DNA of 64,000 nt from Paludibacteraceae bacterium (GCA_017546705.1 JAFYSB010000001.1:16777-80776); one strand, 5' to 3'; positions 1 through 9,387 are shown, counted from the first letter of the stretch. The notes: generated by a model not told the origin, from the sequence alone. Made by a program: numbers and translations.

Positions 1-675
1 GTGCCATGTATCAGGGATAGGATCAAACTGTTTTTCTCCACCACCTTGGTAGAAGACACCATAGTTGAGTTTCACGGTCTCATACCAGTCGTTGATGGAT
101 GGTGTAGCCACAAAGCAATCATTACCCGTAGCACGAGCAGGATACTCCTCATATCCCTTAATATCGAAATAGGGAGCAAACTTCTGACCAGGCATATAGT
201 AGAAATTGTTGAGTGGCGAGAATGCCCAATCGGGATTGTCATTCGCACCCAAATCCACTACTCCACGAGGGTGAGCAGTAGAGTGATACTCGCGGGATAC
301 GTGGTTAGGTACAAAGTCGATAATCACGCCCATATCTGCCTTATGAGTACGTTCTACTAAATCGGTAAACTCCTTCATACGACGACGCTTATCCTCGCAT
401 AAGTCAGGATGTACATCGTAGTAATCAGTTATAGCATAAGGACTTCCTGCCAAACCTTTGACAATGCTTGGCGTATTGTATTGTGCAGTGGCATGACGTA
501 TGACACCTGTGTACCACACGTGTGTAGCACCTAAGTCATGTATGGCGTGTAACGCCTTCGGCGTGATCGCATTCAGCGTACCACAGCCATTCTCTTGCAT
601 GCTACCTCCATGACGACGTGTCTCATTATAGTTGGTAAACGTACGAGGTAGCAACTGATAAATAATGGGTTTCAA
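1..675 (-). CDS. Alpha-amylase family glycoside hydrolase (GH13), N-terminal part, cut by the window edge
   Basis: The minus strand reads open without a stop for 225 codons from a TTG at 675-673 to base 1. An in-frame TGA lies just upstream (681-679) and no ATG comes before the conserved N-terminus KPIIYQLLPRTFTN, so TTG is the most likely start. There is no signal peptide, so it is probably cytoplasmic. GH13 conserved region I is visible as DFVPNHVS, preceded by a GATHVWYTGV strand-2 segment. The catalytic Asp and Glu regions lie beyond the window. It follows pta-ackA on the same strand after 59 bp and may be co-transcribed or separated by the hairpin at 698-725. The likely role is hydrolysis of alpha-glucans or maltodextrins. 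The family is clear; the exact specificity is not. Confidence 0.88.
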   Translation of the reverse strand, partial: MKPIIYQLLPRTFTNYNETRRHGGSMQENGCGTLNAITPKALHAIHDLGATHVWYTGVIRHATAQYNTPSIVKGLAGSPYAITDYYDVHPDLCEDKRRRMKEFTDLVERTHKADMGVIIDFVPNHVSREYHSTAHPRGVVDLGANDNPDWAFSPLNNFYYMPGQKFAPYFDIKGYEEYPARATGNDCFVATPSINDWYETVKLNYGVFYQGGGEKQFDPIPDTWH

Positions 676-697
676 GGTTCAGTTGTAGTTTTTATAT

Positions 698-725
698 GCA
701 AGGTCCGACTATTGTCGAACCTTGC
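698..725 (-). terminator. Hairpin between ackA and the amylase gene
   Basis: Bases 698-709 pair with 714-725 over 12 positions with one mismatch around a TATT loop. Neither strand has a run of T after the stem, so it is not a classical intrinsic terminator. It could attenuate transcription or protect an mRNA end between ackA and the amylase. Confidence 0.4.
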
Positions 726-734
726 GGGTTATAG

Positions 735-1925
735 TTAAATCAGTGCTTGGGTATCTGATGCAATCATCCATTCCTCGTCGGTAGGGATAATGCAAACCTT
801 TACCTTGCTCTCAGGAGTTGTAAGAATAGCTTCTTCTCCACGTACAGCATTCTTGCTTTCGTCAAAATCTATGCCAAGATAGGTGAGTCCTTTCGTTACT
901 TCAGCACGAATATATGCGTCATTCTCACCTATACCACCTGTAAAGACGATGACATCTACACCATTCATAGCGGCAGCATAAGCACCAATATACTTCTTTA
1001 CTCGATAAATAAATATGCGACGTGCTAAATCCGCGCGCTCATTGCCTGCTTGTACTGCATTCTCAATGTCGCGAGCATCACTTGACACTCCACTCACACC
1101 CAGCAATCCTGATTTCTTATTCATAAGATTAGAGAATTCAGTAGTAGATAGATTCTCTTTCTCCATAATATATGTAGCGGCTCCAAGGTCCATATCACCA
1201 GCACGAGTGCCCATCATCAGACCTTCGAGTGGAGTCAATCCCATAGAAGTGTCTACAGACTTGCCATTCAACACCGCAGTACAACTACCACCATTACCAA
1301 TATGTGCGGTGATTACCTTGGTAGTATTAGGATCAATACCTAAATACTCGCACACGCGCGCAGACACATAGCGGTGTGAGGTACCATGGAAGCCGTAGCG
1401 ACGGATAGCATACTTTTCATATAATTCGTATGGTATAGCATACATATATGCCTCATCAGGCATGGTTTGGTGGAAAGCAGTGTCAAAGACAGCCACTTGT
1501 GGTACACCAGGGAGAGCAGTCTCAATAGCTTCAATACCCTTGAGGTTAGCAGGGTTGTGGAGTGGAGCTAACTCTACGCATTTTACAATCATCTCCTTTA
1601 CTTCTGGAGTGATGAGTACAGACTTGTTGAATTTTTCGCCTCCGTGCACAACTCGATGACCTACGGCTTGAATCTCCTCAAGAGAAGCAATACAACCGAT
1701 TTGTTTATCTACCAGACTATTCAAAATCAATTGAATACCTACGGTGTGTTCTGGCATAGGTTGCTCGATTTTTACTTTTTCTCCATTTGATAATTTAATT
1801 TGCAAGAACGAATCTGGCAAACCAATCTTCTCAACACCACCTTGTACCATTACGGTATGGGTGTCCATGTTAAAAAGTTTATACTTAATACTACTGCTAC
1901 CACAGTTCAATACAAGTACTTTCAT
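735..1925 (-). CDS. ackA: Acetate kinase
   Basis: The 396-aa protein matches the usual 400-aa length of the family. It converts acetyl phosphate and ADP to acetate and ATP in the cytoplasm, the substrate-level phosphorylation step of acetate-producing fermentation. Visible signatures are the N-terminal phosphate-binding VLNCGSSSIKYKLF, VGHRVVHGG, the catalytic-core FHGTSHRYV, HIGNGGS and the C-terminal ADP-binding FTGGIGEN. It starts at ATG 1925-1923. It lies 36 bp downstream of pta, the standard pta-ackA operon order, and is expressed from the promoter at 3033-3063. Confidence 0.98.
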   Translation of the reverse strand: MKVLVLNCGSSSIKYKLFNMDTHTVMVQGGVEKIGLPDSFLQIKLSNGEKVKIEQPMPEHTVGIQLILNSLVDKQIGCIASLEEIQAVGHRVVHGGEKFNKSVLITPEVKEMIVKCVELAPLHNPANLKGIEAIETALPGVPQVAVFDTAFHQTMPDEAYMYAIPYELYEKYAIRRYGFHGTSHRYVSARVCEYLGIDPNTTKVITAHIGNGGSCTAVLNGKSVDTSMGLTPLEGLMMGTRAGDMDLGAATYIMEKENLSTTEFSNLMNKKSGLLGVSGVSSDARDIENAVQAGNERADLARRIFIYRVKKYIGAYAAAMNGVDVIVFTGGIGENDAYIRAEVTKGLTYLGIDFDESKNAVRGEEAILTTPESKVKVCIIPTDEEWMIASDTQALI

Positions 1926-1961
1926 GTCTTTTGTGTGTTTTTATGATGAATATTAGATTAA

Positions 1962-2972
1962 TTACAATTCTTTTGCACCAATTGCTTGATTGGCAGTAAT
2001 GATTACCATTTGCACGATATCTTGTACCTTGCAACCACGACTGAGGTCATTGACAGGTGCTGCAATACCTTGTAAGATTGGTCCTACTGCATCTGCGCCA
2101 GAGAAACGCTCTACCAGTTTGTAGCCGATATTACCAGCTTGCAGGTCTGGGAAAACAAGTACATTGGCTTTACCAGCTACTGGTGAGCCTGGTGCTTTTT
2201 GTGCACCTACACTCTCTACTAATGCAGCATCCAATTGCAATTCGCCATCTAAAGCCAAGTTTGGTGCCATCTCATGTGCAATGCGAGTAGCCTCTGTAAC
2301 TTTATCCACTAACTCGTGCTTTGCGCTACCCTTTGATGAGAAGCTAAGCATTGCTACGCGTGGTTCAATACCTCCAAGCGCTTTAGCAGTTTCTGCGGTT
2401 GTTACTGCTATCTCTGCCAACTCTTGCGCATTAGGACATGGATTGACAGCGCAGTCTGCAAACACGAGGAAACCGTTTTCGCCCAGGTGCTTAGCAGGAG
2501 TGAACATCAAGAATGCACCTGATACGATATGTACGCCTGGACGTGTCTTGAGAATCTGGAATGCAGGACGGATAGTGTCAGCAGTAGTACCACGTGCACC
2601 TGCCAACTCGCCGTCGGCATCACCATTCTTAATCATCAAGCATCCTAAGTAGAGTGGGTCTTTCACTTTCTCGGTAGCTTGTTCGATGGTCATACCTTTA
2701 GCCTTACGAAGTTCAAAAAGCAGATTGGCATACTCTGGCATCTTGGGATCGTTGAGGGGATCAACGATTTTTGCTTCTTTAATATACTCGTACCCTTTCT
2801 CTGCTGCCATTTGTTGGATGACTGCTGGGTTACCGATGAGAATAAGATTAGCAATCTTGTCTTTCAAAAGAATATTTGCCGCCTCCAAAGTGCGAGGTTC
2901 GTCACCTTCGGGCAATACGATGCGCTGCGGATTAGCTTGCGCACGTTTTAACATTTGTTGTAAAATCTCCAT
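1962..2972 (-). CDS. pta: Phosphate acetyltransferase
   Basis: The 336-aa protein is the short single-domain Pta (about 330 aa), without the DRTGG/CobB-like N-terminal regions of the long enterobacterial form. It interconverts acetyl-CoA and acetyl phosphate and supplies AckA. Characteristic segments are RIVLPEGDEPRTLEAA near the N-terminus, GARGTTADTIRPA in the centre, and GSPVAGKANVLVFPDLQAGNIGYK split across the CoA-binding part. It is first in the pta-ackA operon and divergent from the OmpA-like gene. Confidence 0.97.
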   Translation of the reverse strand: MEILQQMLKRAQANPQRIVLPEGDEPRTLEAANILLKDKIANLILIGNPAVIQQMAAEKGYEYIKEAKIVDPLNDPKMPEYANLLFELRKAKGMTIEQATEKVKDPLYLGCLMIKNGDADGELAGARGTTADTIRPAFQILKTRPGVHIVSGAFLMFTPAKHLGENGFLVFADCAVNPCPNAQELAEIAVTTAETAKALGGIEPRVAMLSFSSKGSAKHELVDKVTEATRIAHEMAPNLALDGELQLDAALVESVGAQKAPGSPVAGKANVLVFPDLQAGNIGYKLVERFSGADAVGPILQGIAAPVNDLSRGCKVQDIVQMVIITANQAIGAKEL

Positions 2973-3032
2973 AATTGGATAAGTATCAATATATTTCGTT
3001 GAATTTTAATATTTTTCGCTTCTTTGAGCCTG

Positions 3033-3063
3033 CAAAGTTACCAAAATCTTTGCATATTTGCAA
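3033..3063 (-). promoter_or_regulatory. Bacteroidota-type promoter for pta-ackA
   Basis: On the minus strand a -7 box TAACTTTG (3040-3033) lies 20 bp downstream of a TTG (3063-3061). This matches the Bacteroidota housekeeping consensus TTTG-N19/20-TAnnTTTG. It is about 60 bp upstream of the pta start. Confidence 0.65.
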
Positions 3064-3100
3064 CAAAAAGACAAAAAAAGCGTTTTTTTTCTTGATTTTC

Positions 3101-3131
3101 TTTGTGGATTCAAAAAAATATCGTACCTTTG
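3101..3131 (+). promoter_or_regulatory. Bacteroidota-type promoter for the OmpA/LysM gene
   Basis: TTTG at 3101-3104, a 19-bp spacer and TACCTTTG at 3124-3131 form a near-perfect consensus promoter. The -7 box ends 23 bp before the chosen ATG at 3155, which supports that start over the upstream in-frame extension. Confidence 0.8.
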
Positions 3132-3154
3132 CAGCCAAATTGTGGCTAAATAGT

Positions 3155-4606
3155 ATGAAAACATCATTTTTAAAAGGCACATTAAGTGCCCAATTTGTAA
3201 AATGTACTGCAGTTGTTTGTGGTATGGTTTTGTGTGTAGCTCAAAGTTCATATGCTAATAACGATACAACCCAAGTGGTGTCAAATAATGAGACGAATAC
3301 CATAGCTCTTGCTAAGCCAAATACGGCTAATTGGAGTTTGTTCTTGGATGCAGGTGGTAACCTTTTTGATGGTGATTTCGGAAAAGGTGATATTGGTAAG
3401 AAAATCTATGGTCCTACTGTTGGTTTGGGTTTTGTGTATAACTTCAATACAGTATGGGGTATTGGTGCAGAATACATGTTTTCTATGCACCAAGTAAAGT
3501 CAGCTGCTGATGGCGCAGAACTTCTTAATGGTCAGATGCACCGTGCACATGCGTTCCTCACATTTGATGCGTTCAATGTATGGCGTCCTTATCAACCAAG
3601 CAAGATTTTTGCACTCAATGTGATTGCTGGCGGTGGTTTGGGAATTAGTGCTCTTGATCAAACAATAAAAGAAGCACGTTGTGTTCCAATCGTGACAATG
3701 GGTGCAGAATTTATGTTTAATGTATCTAAGAGTGTTTCTTTGAGTTTGAAAGGACTTTATTCTTACTCTATTACAGAAGATGCTTGGGATGGAATGACTA
3801 AAGGTACAAGCAACGATGGTATAGCAGATGTGATGTTGTCTGTTCGTTATAAGTTAGGTACGAAGAATAAACCACATGCTTTGAACCAAGACTATGACTT
3901 GCACTATATGACTCAAGTTCGAGATGAAGTGGTAGAGCAAGTAGCTCCTATCGTACAACAAGTGCTTGTTACAGAGGAGCGTAAGCGCGATACGATTGTA
4001 GTGTTTGATACAGTTGTTGTAAAAGAGGAGGTAGCTCCTACAATGGTGGCTAACAATGTGTTCTATGCGTACTTTGATCTTAATAAATCTGATTTGAGCA
4101 ATGATGCATTGAAGGCTGTACAACAAGCAGCAGCTCAACTAAATGCTAACGAGGAATTGTATGCAGAAGTTGTTGGTTATGGAGATAATACAGGTTCAGT
4201 AGAATACAATAAGAAGTTGACTACTGCACGTGTGAACACCGTGACAGAGGAGTTGAAGGGTGAGTATGGAGTGGCAGCAGAGCGAGTTGTAGGCTATAGT
4301 GGTGGTATTATTGAAGGTAAGCGCAGCAAGGGAGCTTATGCACCTAATCGTCGCGTAGAGATTCGCCTTGTGACTAAGGAGGAATTTGAGACCATTTCAC
4401 AAGAGACCGCAGCAAAAGAAGAGGCTTCTGCTTGTAAAAATACCTCATTAAAGACAATCATTGTAGAAGAAGGCATGACCTTGTCTATGATTGCTAAGGC
4501 TGAGTATGGCGATGCATCTCGTTGGACATGTATCTATGAGGCAAACAAGAATGTGTTGCCAAGCCCAGATAAGGTACAAGCTGGTCAAGAATTGGTAATT
4601 CCTTAA
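3155..4606 (+). CDS. OmpA-family outer membrane protein with C-terminal LysM domain
   Basis: The 483-aa protein has an N-terminal signal peptide (hydrophobic residues about 15-30, cleavage likely near SSYA). A predicted beta-barrel follows (about 60-230: alternating glycine-rich strands such as GPTVGLGFVYNF and ending SVRYKL). Next come a short linker, an OmpA/Pal-type peptidoglycan-binding domain (about 300-420: YFDLNKSDLS, VVGYGDNTGSVEYNKKL, NRRVEIRLV) and a LysM-like end (about 435-483: IIVEEGMTLSMIAKAEYGD, VQAGQELVIP). It should anchor the outer membrane to peptidoglycan. ATG 3155 is preferred over longer in-frame extensions because the promoter lies at 3101-3131 and the signal peptide starts there. 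The gene is monocistronic and divergent from pta. Confidence 0.9.
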   Translation: MKTSFLKGTLSAQFVKCTAVVCGMVLCVAQSSYANNDTTQVVSNNETNTIALAKPNTANWSLFLDAGGNLFDGDFGKGDIGKKIYGPTVGLGFVYNFNTVWGIGAEYMFSMHQVKSAADGAELLNGQMHRAHAFLTFDAFNVWRPYQPSKIFALNVIAGGGLGISALDQTIKEARCVPIVTMGAEFMFNVSKSVSLSLKGLYSYSITEDAWDGMTKGTSNDGIADVMLSVRYKLGTKNKPHALNQDYDLHYMTQVRDEVVEQVAPIVQQVLVTEERKRDTIVVFDTVVVKEEVAPTMVANNVFYAYFDLNKSDLSNDALKAVQQAAAQLNANEELYAEVVGYGDNTGSVEYNKKLTTARVNTVTEELKGEYGVAAERVVGYSGGIIEGKRSKGAYAPNRRVEIRLVTKEEFETISQETAAKEEASACKNTSLKTIIVEEGMTLSMIAKAEYGDASRWTCIYEANKNVLPSPDKVQAGQELVIP

Positions 4607-4653
4607 TTCAAGGCAATATTTAGAATATTTTAGTTGGCGCACTTTACGCGCGG

Positions 4654-4728
4654 GGTCCTGTAGCTCAGTTGGTTAGTAGCACCTGACTCATAATCAGGGG
4701 GTCCTTGGTTCAAGCCCAAGCAGGACCA
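4654..4728 (+). tRNA. tRNA with CAT anticodon (elongator Met or lysidine-type Ile2)
   Basis: The acceptor stem GGTCCTG (4654-4660) pairs with CAGGACC (4721-4727), followed by discriminator A. The anticodon stem-loop is CCTGA-CTCATAA-TCAGG and the T arm is CTTGG-TTCAAGC-CCAAG. No CCA is encoded. The D arm reads GCTC-AGTTGGTTAGT-AGC, one base longer than the common GGTTAGAGC form, so only three D-stem pairs are clear. CAT cannot be assigned by anticodon alone; the loop context GACTCATAATC also occurs in Ile2 tRNAs. Confidence 0.92.
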
Positions 4729-4730
4729 CA

Positions 4731-4760
4731 AGACAATCACTTAGGTGGTTGTCTTTTTTT
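4731..4760 (+). terminator. Intrinsic terminator after the tRNA
   Basis: AGACAATCAC (4731-4740) pairs with GTGGTTGTCT (4745-4754) over ten positions with one G-U pair around a TTAG loop, directly followed by a T tract to 4760. It starts two bases after the tRNA and clearly ends its transcription. Confidence 0.9.
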
Positions 4761-4821
4761 GTACATATCTTTAGGTACATTTCCGCATCATTCTTCGGTA
4801 TTCTCAGGTTAACAACTCGAT

Positions 4822-4865
4822 TATCCTACGTATATGTTACGTATATCCTACGTATATGGTACGTA
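4822..4865 (+). repeat. Degenerate tandem array, 4 units of 11 bp
   Basis: Four 11-bp units (4822, 4833, 4844, 4855) all end in TACGTA. Units 1 and 3 are identical and units 2 and 4 differ from them by two bases. The array sits in the 295-bp gap between the tRNA terminator and the promoter of the T9SS cargo gene, ending 83 bp before the -33 element. Nothing else was found in that gap. Confidence 0.85.
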
Positions 4866-4948
4866 ATTGATAGCGGAAAGACTGCGTTGTGGTATTTAGA
4901 CAATCAGTAGGTTATGATATTAATAATTGATTTTTTTATGGTGGAAAA

Positions 4949-4980
4949 TTTGTGTATTCAAAAAAAATGTAGTAATTTTG
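4949..4980 (+). promoter_or_regulatory. Bacteroidota-type promoter for the large T9SS cargo gene
   Basis: TTTG 4949-4952, a 20-bp spacer and TAATTTTG 4973-4980. The start codon is at 5056, giving a leader of about 70 nt. Confidence 0.7.
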
Positions 4981-5055
4981 CAAACTTTTTGCATGCAATT
5001 GCAAATTTCATTAAATGCTTATAATCAGTAGAATAACATAATTGAAGTATCAGCC

Positions 5056-8000
5056 ATGAAAAAAACTATTCGTAGTATTATTTTCTTATTAGCACTTTAT
5101 TGGTGTGGATGGGCAGGTGGATTTAGTAGTGTTACTGCTCAAATGTTGGATTATGGTAACTTACGCATTTTTGCGTATGATTTGCATTATACATATGAGG
5201 GAGAACTGGAGGCAGATGGCAAACCTTCTGTGTTAGGAACATATACCTTTTATTTCAAATCTAATGTTCCGCCCCAAAGTGGTACATTGGTATTTTATCA
5301 TAGCGAAACGAATGCTGAACTAGGGCGCTATGATCTGCCATCAAGTGTTCTGGAACAGCGTTCCGATGCTGGTGAATATGCTATTTCATTAACGAAAGCA
5401 GAGATACCTATTTATCTGACAAGTCAAAGTGACTGTCTTAATATGACATGGGCAATAGAGTTAAAGGCAGATAAAATCACAGGAAATAGAGCGGATATGG
5501 TGGATATATGGCTAAAAGATTATTCTAATTATACTTTACAGTCATATACCTATGAGGATGGTTATGGTGCATTGTTTGCACAGAGAAAAGAGCCTCGTCT
5601 GTTGTATGTGGATAAGAATTTCCGTTGCCCACAGGGTATAGCAATTGATAAAAATCCACAATCAGAGTTTTTTGGTCGCGTATATATCGCTAATGCTCCT
5701 ACTCCTGATGCAGTAAGTGGAGATGCCTATGCGCCTGGTATTGTGGTGCTTGAGCCTAATCCAGTTGATGGTAAATATAAAAAGGTTGGTGGCAGTTATA
5801 TGCCGAGTGGCGTGAATTTTCCAGCAGAAACTGATCAATGGACGCGATTCTATATGCACAGTATAGCGGTCAATCCCGTAGATGGAAGTGTGTATTATGC
5901 AAAATCAGCAAGTAGTCAGCAATCTGCTATTTATCAGTTGCTGCCTGATGAGGAGGTGATACTGACAGATAAAGGTGCTGCTGTTAATGTGACCAGAAAT
6001 CTTATATCTGAAGCAAACTATGCGTCCTCGTCTCTTCATCCTATCAACTCTTTGGCTTTTGGTCCAGGTGGTGAACTGTATGTCTTGAGCAAGGCAGGAG
6101 GTGCGTCTGCGATACGTTCAGGAAGTGAAACAGAAGATGTATCAGATGATAAATATGATCCTGGAACAGGTGTGATTTATAAGTTGACTAAGCAGGATGA
6201 TGATGAGGTCTATGATCAAGCGGAAAAATACTATAATCCAAGAACATCTACTTTTTATGGAACTACCCAGGAAGGCAAAGCGCAATATGGTTTTCCTTAT
6301 TGTGTTTCTCCTTGGGTGGATGCGGACAACTCTATGGTTGTGAGTTCTCGAGGTAGTTTTTGGGTGGCGCAGCACCGTGGAAAAATGGATGCATATTCAT
6401 TCTTAGCACATATACATCCGAGCGGTTATCAAAAACATAAATCTCCAGGAACTGGATTAGTGCGTTATTTCCAATATTCCATGGGAACTGGTGCCCAAGA
6501 CACTTATTCGGGTAACAATGTTTCTCCGTTGTGGAATGTACGCCAAATGTTATCTCCACATACTCAAAATAAATTAGTTGAGGAGAATCACCCTAATCCG
6601 ACAGGACAGGTGGCACTATACGAGAAGGATGGCATGTATAGTTCTGAAGCTTTTTTGGCAGTTGCGTTTAGTGAGAGGGTTTGTGTGTTTAAATTGTTCT
6701 ATAACGACAACGATACTTGGTTTGGATTCAATCTTGATTGGATGTTTGAGATACCAGTAACAGGGGCAGATAAGATAGATGGTTTGGAATTTGATTATGC
6801 AGGTAATTTGTTTGTGGTATCATCTACTACACATAGTTTGTACGTCTATTCGTTGCCTAATTATGAGCCGATGCAGCCATATACCTATCCAAAACCATCT
6901 AATATCCCTGCTGTTCAACCGATGATTTTTAATAGTGAAACGGGAGAGCGTCAACTTTCGGTTAGTGGTGGAGGGAATACCACCAATACGTCTAATAATT
7001 TAAATCGTGGTACTCCGTTGGATGATAATCAAACTGTTGTGGCAGTTGCAAAATCAGCATTGATAGTTCCTGTAGATGGAGCAATCGTGTTTAATGGTGA
7101 TAACGGTAATCAATGGTCGGATACCGAGAACTGGAATATAAAGCGTGTGCCCGATGAAAACGACATACCTGTCATTCTTCGTTCAGATGCAGTGATAGAT
7201 GAGGCACAAAGCGTTTCTGGAGCGATCTTTGAGGATGGTAGTCAACTTACGATAACTTGCAAAGGTGGCTTGACTGTAGGAAGTGAAGGTATCGAAGGCA
7301 CAGCAAGCGATGGTTCGTCTATTGCTATCCATAATAATTCTGGCAGACACGAATCGGTAACGGGAGCTGGTTATTTGCGTATTCACCCAGAAGTGGCAGA
7401 GGAGTATATGCCAAGAGTGACTGTGCAATATACTACGAAGAGCCAACCAAGTGAGGCATATCCTACAGAAAATAAGCATCGTTTGTGGCAATATGTTGGT
7501 GCACCAGGTGCCGATACGGAGGTTACGTTGACATCTAACACATGGTTATATAGTTGGTCCGAATCAAGCGGGTGGTCAAAGCAAAAAGGTACTGTTGCGT
7601 TGGAGCCATTTGCTGGCTATGCGATTACACAACAAGGAAAACCAACTTATAATTGGGTGGCAACGGCAATTAATCAACCTCAAGACATTACTTTGCAAAA
7701 AACGGCAGGAGGCGATAATATCTTTACTAATAGTTACCTTGCTCCTATCAATGTGGCTGCATTTACTGCAGACGATTTTACGGGAGATATGGAAAAGACG
7801 TTCTATGTGTTTAATACAGGTTCCTGGGCGGAATGGCAGAATGCCACTTCTGAAAATAATGGAACACAAACGACCACACAGGCCGCTGGGCAATATACAG
7901 CTATTCCTGTGTTAAATGCTTCAAATGTAAATTCAAACGAGGATCCAACGTTGATTCCTCCAATGCAGGGTGTGTATGTGATAGCCAATGCCGCGAATTG

Positions 8001-8763
8001 CACCATCAAATTGGATTATGATAAACATGTTTGGAGTACTTCAAATCCAGGTAATAACGCGATGAGAATGCCAGATCGCTCTACTACTGCGCCTGAATTG
8101 CTACGTCGTATACGTATTCAGGCATATGGAGAACGTAGTGGATCGGATCGTATGTATATTTTGCAAGATATGCGTTGTACTTCTGGATATGACAATGGTT
8201 ACGACGGCAGAAATATGAATGCAGCAGGACAAGTAAATATCTATACTAATGAACCATGTGGTGAGATGGAAATATCATCATCTAACCAGATTGATAGCAT
8301 GTATATTGGTTTTTGTGCAGGTGAAGATACAATCTACACGTTGCGTTTTAGTTCGTTGATAGGTGATTCGTTATATCTTAAAGATGTGGTGGCAGATAGT
8401 ATTATTGCTTTGGAAGAAGGTGAAACGTATAGCTTCTATGCTCCTGCTAAATCTGTGAACAATATGCGTTTTCAGGTGCTGCTCAACCCAGATTTATCCC
8501 AAGAAGATCTTAATCCGTCAGGGCCAGGAGTGGCTACAAACATTGACAATATACCAACCACTAAATTGTGGTTATCAGATAAAAATATTTACATTGTAAC
8601 AGGTCAAATGCGTAATATAGTGACCATTTATAATATGAGTGGACAAGAAGTTATGCATGCGCAATTTAGCAATCAAATAGAGTTGCCAATCAGCAGTTTA
8701 GGGATGGGTGTGTATGTGGTGCGTGTGAATAATGAGCGATATAAATTTATTAACCAAGAGTAA
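5056..8763 (+). CDS. Large secreted protein with beta-propeller-like region and T9SS sorting domain
   Basis: The 1235-aa protein starts with a signal peptide (MKKTIRSIIFLLALYWCGW, cleavage near SVTAQ). Residues about 185-630 contain recurring NHL/propeller-like strands such as CPQGIAIDKNPQSEFFGRVY, SLAFGPGGELYVLS and GLEFDYAGNLFVVS. Residues about 690-770 resemble the GNQWSDTENW-type domain common in T9SS adhesins. The last 70 residues (IYIVTGQMRNIVTIYNMSGQ to the GMGVYVVRVNNERYKFI end) are a type A C-terminal sorting domain. It is therefore probably exported by the T9SS and attached to or released from the cell surface. Its ligand or enzymatic activity is unknown. Its stop is 10 bp before a small membrane-protein gene. 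Confidence 0.85.
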   Translation: MKKTIRSIIFLLALYWCGWAGGFSSVTAQMLDYGNLRIFAYDLHYTYEGELEADGKPSVLGTYTFYFKSNVPPQSGTLVFYHSETNAELGRYDLPSSVLEQRSDAGEYAISLTKAEIPIYLTSQSDCLNMTWAIELKADKITGNRADMVDIWLKDYSNYTLQSYTYEDGYGALFAQRKEPRLLYVDKNFRCPQGIAIDKNPQSEFFGRVYIANAPTPDAVSGDAYAPGIVVLEPNPVDGKYKKVGGSYMPSGVNFPAETDQWTRFYMHSIAVNPVDGSVYYAKSASSQQSAIYQLLPDEEVILTDKGAAVNVTRNLISEANYASSSLHPINSLAFGPGGELYVLSKAGGASAIRSGSETEDVSDDKYDPGTGVIYKLTKQDDDEVYDQAEKYYNPRTSTFYGTTQEGKAQYGFPYCVSPWVDADNSMVVSSRGSFWVAQHRGKMDAYSFLAHIHPSGYQKHKSPGTGLVRYFQYSMGTGAQDTYSGNNVSPLWNVRQMLSPHTQNKLVEENHPNPTGQVALYEKDGMYSSEAFLAVAFSERVCVFKLFYNDNDTWFGFNLDWMFEIPVTGADKIDGLEFDYAGNLFVVSSTTHSLYVYSLPNYEPMQPYTYPKPSNIPAVQPMIFNSETGERQLSVSGGGNTTNTSNNLNRGTPLDDNQTVVAVAKSALIVPVDGAIVFNGDNGNQWSDTENWNIKRVPDENDIPVILRSDAVIDEAQSVSGAIFEDGSQLTITCKGGLTVGSEGIEGTASDGSSIAIHNNSGRHESVTGAGYLRIHPEVAEEYMPRVTVQYTTKSQPSEAYPTENKHRLWQYVGAPGADTEVTLTSNTWLYSWSESSGWSKQKGTVALEPFAGYAITQQGKPTYNWVATAINQPQDITLQKTAGGDNIFTNSYLAPINVAAFTADDFTGDMEKTFYVFNTGSWAEWQNATSENNGTQTTTQAAGQYTAIPVLNASNVNSNEDPTLIPPMQGVYVIANAANCTIKLDYDKHVWSTSNPGNNAMRMPDRSTTAPELLRRIRIQAYGERSGSDRMYILQDMRCTSGYDNGYDGRNMNAAGQVNIYTNEPCGEMEISSSNQIDSMYIGFCAGEDTIYTLRFSSLIGDSLYLKDVVADSIIALEEGETYSFYAPAKSVNNMRFQVLLNPDLSQEDLNPSGPGVATNIDNIPTTKLWLSDKNIYIVTGQMRNIVTIYNMSGQEVMHAQFSNQIELPISSLGMGVYVVRVNNERYKFINQE

Positions 8764-8773
8764 TGCGATGGTC

Positions 8774-9313
8774 ATGAAAAATTTATATATAACAATATTG
8801 GCATTGTTTGCTTTATTAACTCCGACAAGTGTATTTGGAGAGCACACATTATCGAATGAATTAGTACCAGTTTGCAGCCAATCAATTCAATCGTATAAGA
8901 TGCGTTCTGTAGCACCTATGCGCACGAACCAAATGACAGGTAATCAAGCGGTAGAAAAAAGTGTCAATACAGTTAGTACGTACAAAACTTCTATGGAGTT
9001 ATATACAAAGAGTAAGGTGAGAAAAACAACGCAATCTGCTGTTTCTGTAGCAGGTACGGGTGCGAATACTACATCTCTATGGACGTCTAGTTTAAATCCA
9101 ATAGGAGAAAATCAACCCAATATGAGTATCGCTAGTTCAGCCCCTACAATGTATGGTTTGGTAGGACCTGGCGTTCCTGATGTACCCGAAGATGAAATTA
9201 TCCCATTGGGGTTGGAGTGGGATGTGCTATTTCTGATGATATTGATGGCGTTTGTTTATGCTATATTTGTTGCACGTAAGCAATGTACTGTTATTTATAA
9301 TCGTAAGCCATAA
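8774..9313 (+). CDS. Small exported protein with C-terminal membrane segment
   Basis: The 179-aa protein has a signal peptide (residues about 1-25, LYITILALFALLTPTSVFG), a Thr/Ser-rich low-complexity middle and a C-terminal hydrophobic helix (WDVLFLMILMAFVYAIFVA) just after an IPLG motif. Short proteins ending in P-x-G plus one membrane helix often follow T9SS cargo genes in this phylum. ATG 8774 is preferred; an in-frame ATG at 8768 is equally possible. It is translationally close to the preceding cargo gene, so one operon and a shared process are likely. No enzyme function is visible. Confidence 0.65.
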   Translation: MKNLYITILALFALLTPTSVFGEHTLSNELVPVCSQSIQSYKMRSVAPMRTNQMTGNQAVEKSVNTVSTYKTSMELYTKSKVRKTTQSAVSVAGTGANTTSLWTSSLNPIGENQPNMSIASSAPTMYGLVGPGVPDVPEDEIIPLGLEWDVLFLMILMAFVYAIFVARKQCTVIYNRKP

Positions 9314-9346
9314 TATTTCTTCTAGCGTACTATTATTCTGATCAAT

Positions 9347-9387
9347 AAGAAAAACGAGCTTAAAATAAACTTTTGCTCGTTTTTCTT
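9347..9387. terminator. Bidirectional-type terminator hairpin
   Basis: A perfect 13-bp inverted repeat pairs 9347-9359 with 9375-9387 around a 15-base loop. The outer arms are A-rich on one side and T-rich on the other, so the plus strand has an internal U run. It ends the T9SS cargo unit just upstream of the holB promoter. Confidence 0.75.

Noticed and set aside
1-360. A 119-codon plus-strand frame at the left edge
   Set aside because: It is the antisense shadow of the GH13 amylase.
698-725. A strong intrinsic terminator for ackA
   Set aside because: The stem is good but no U run follows on either strand, so I report it only as a hairpin of uncertain role.
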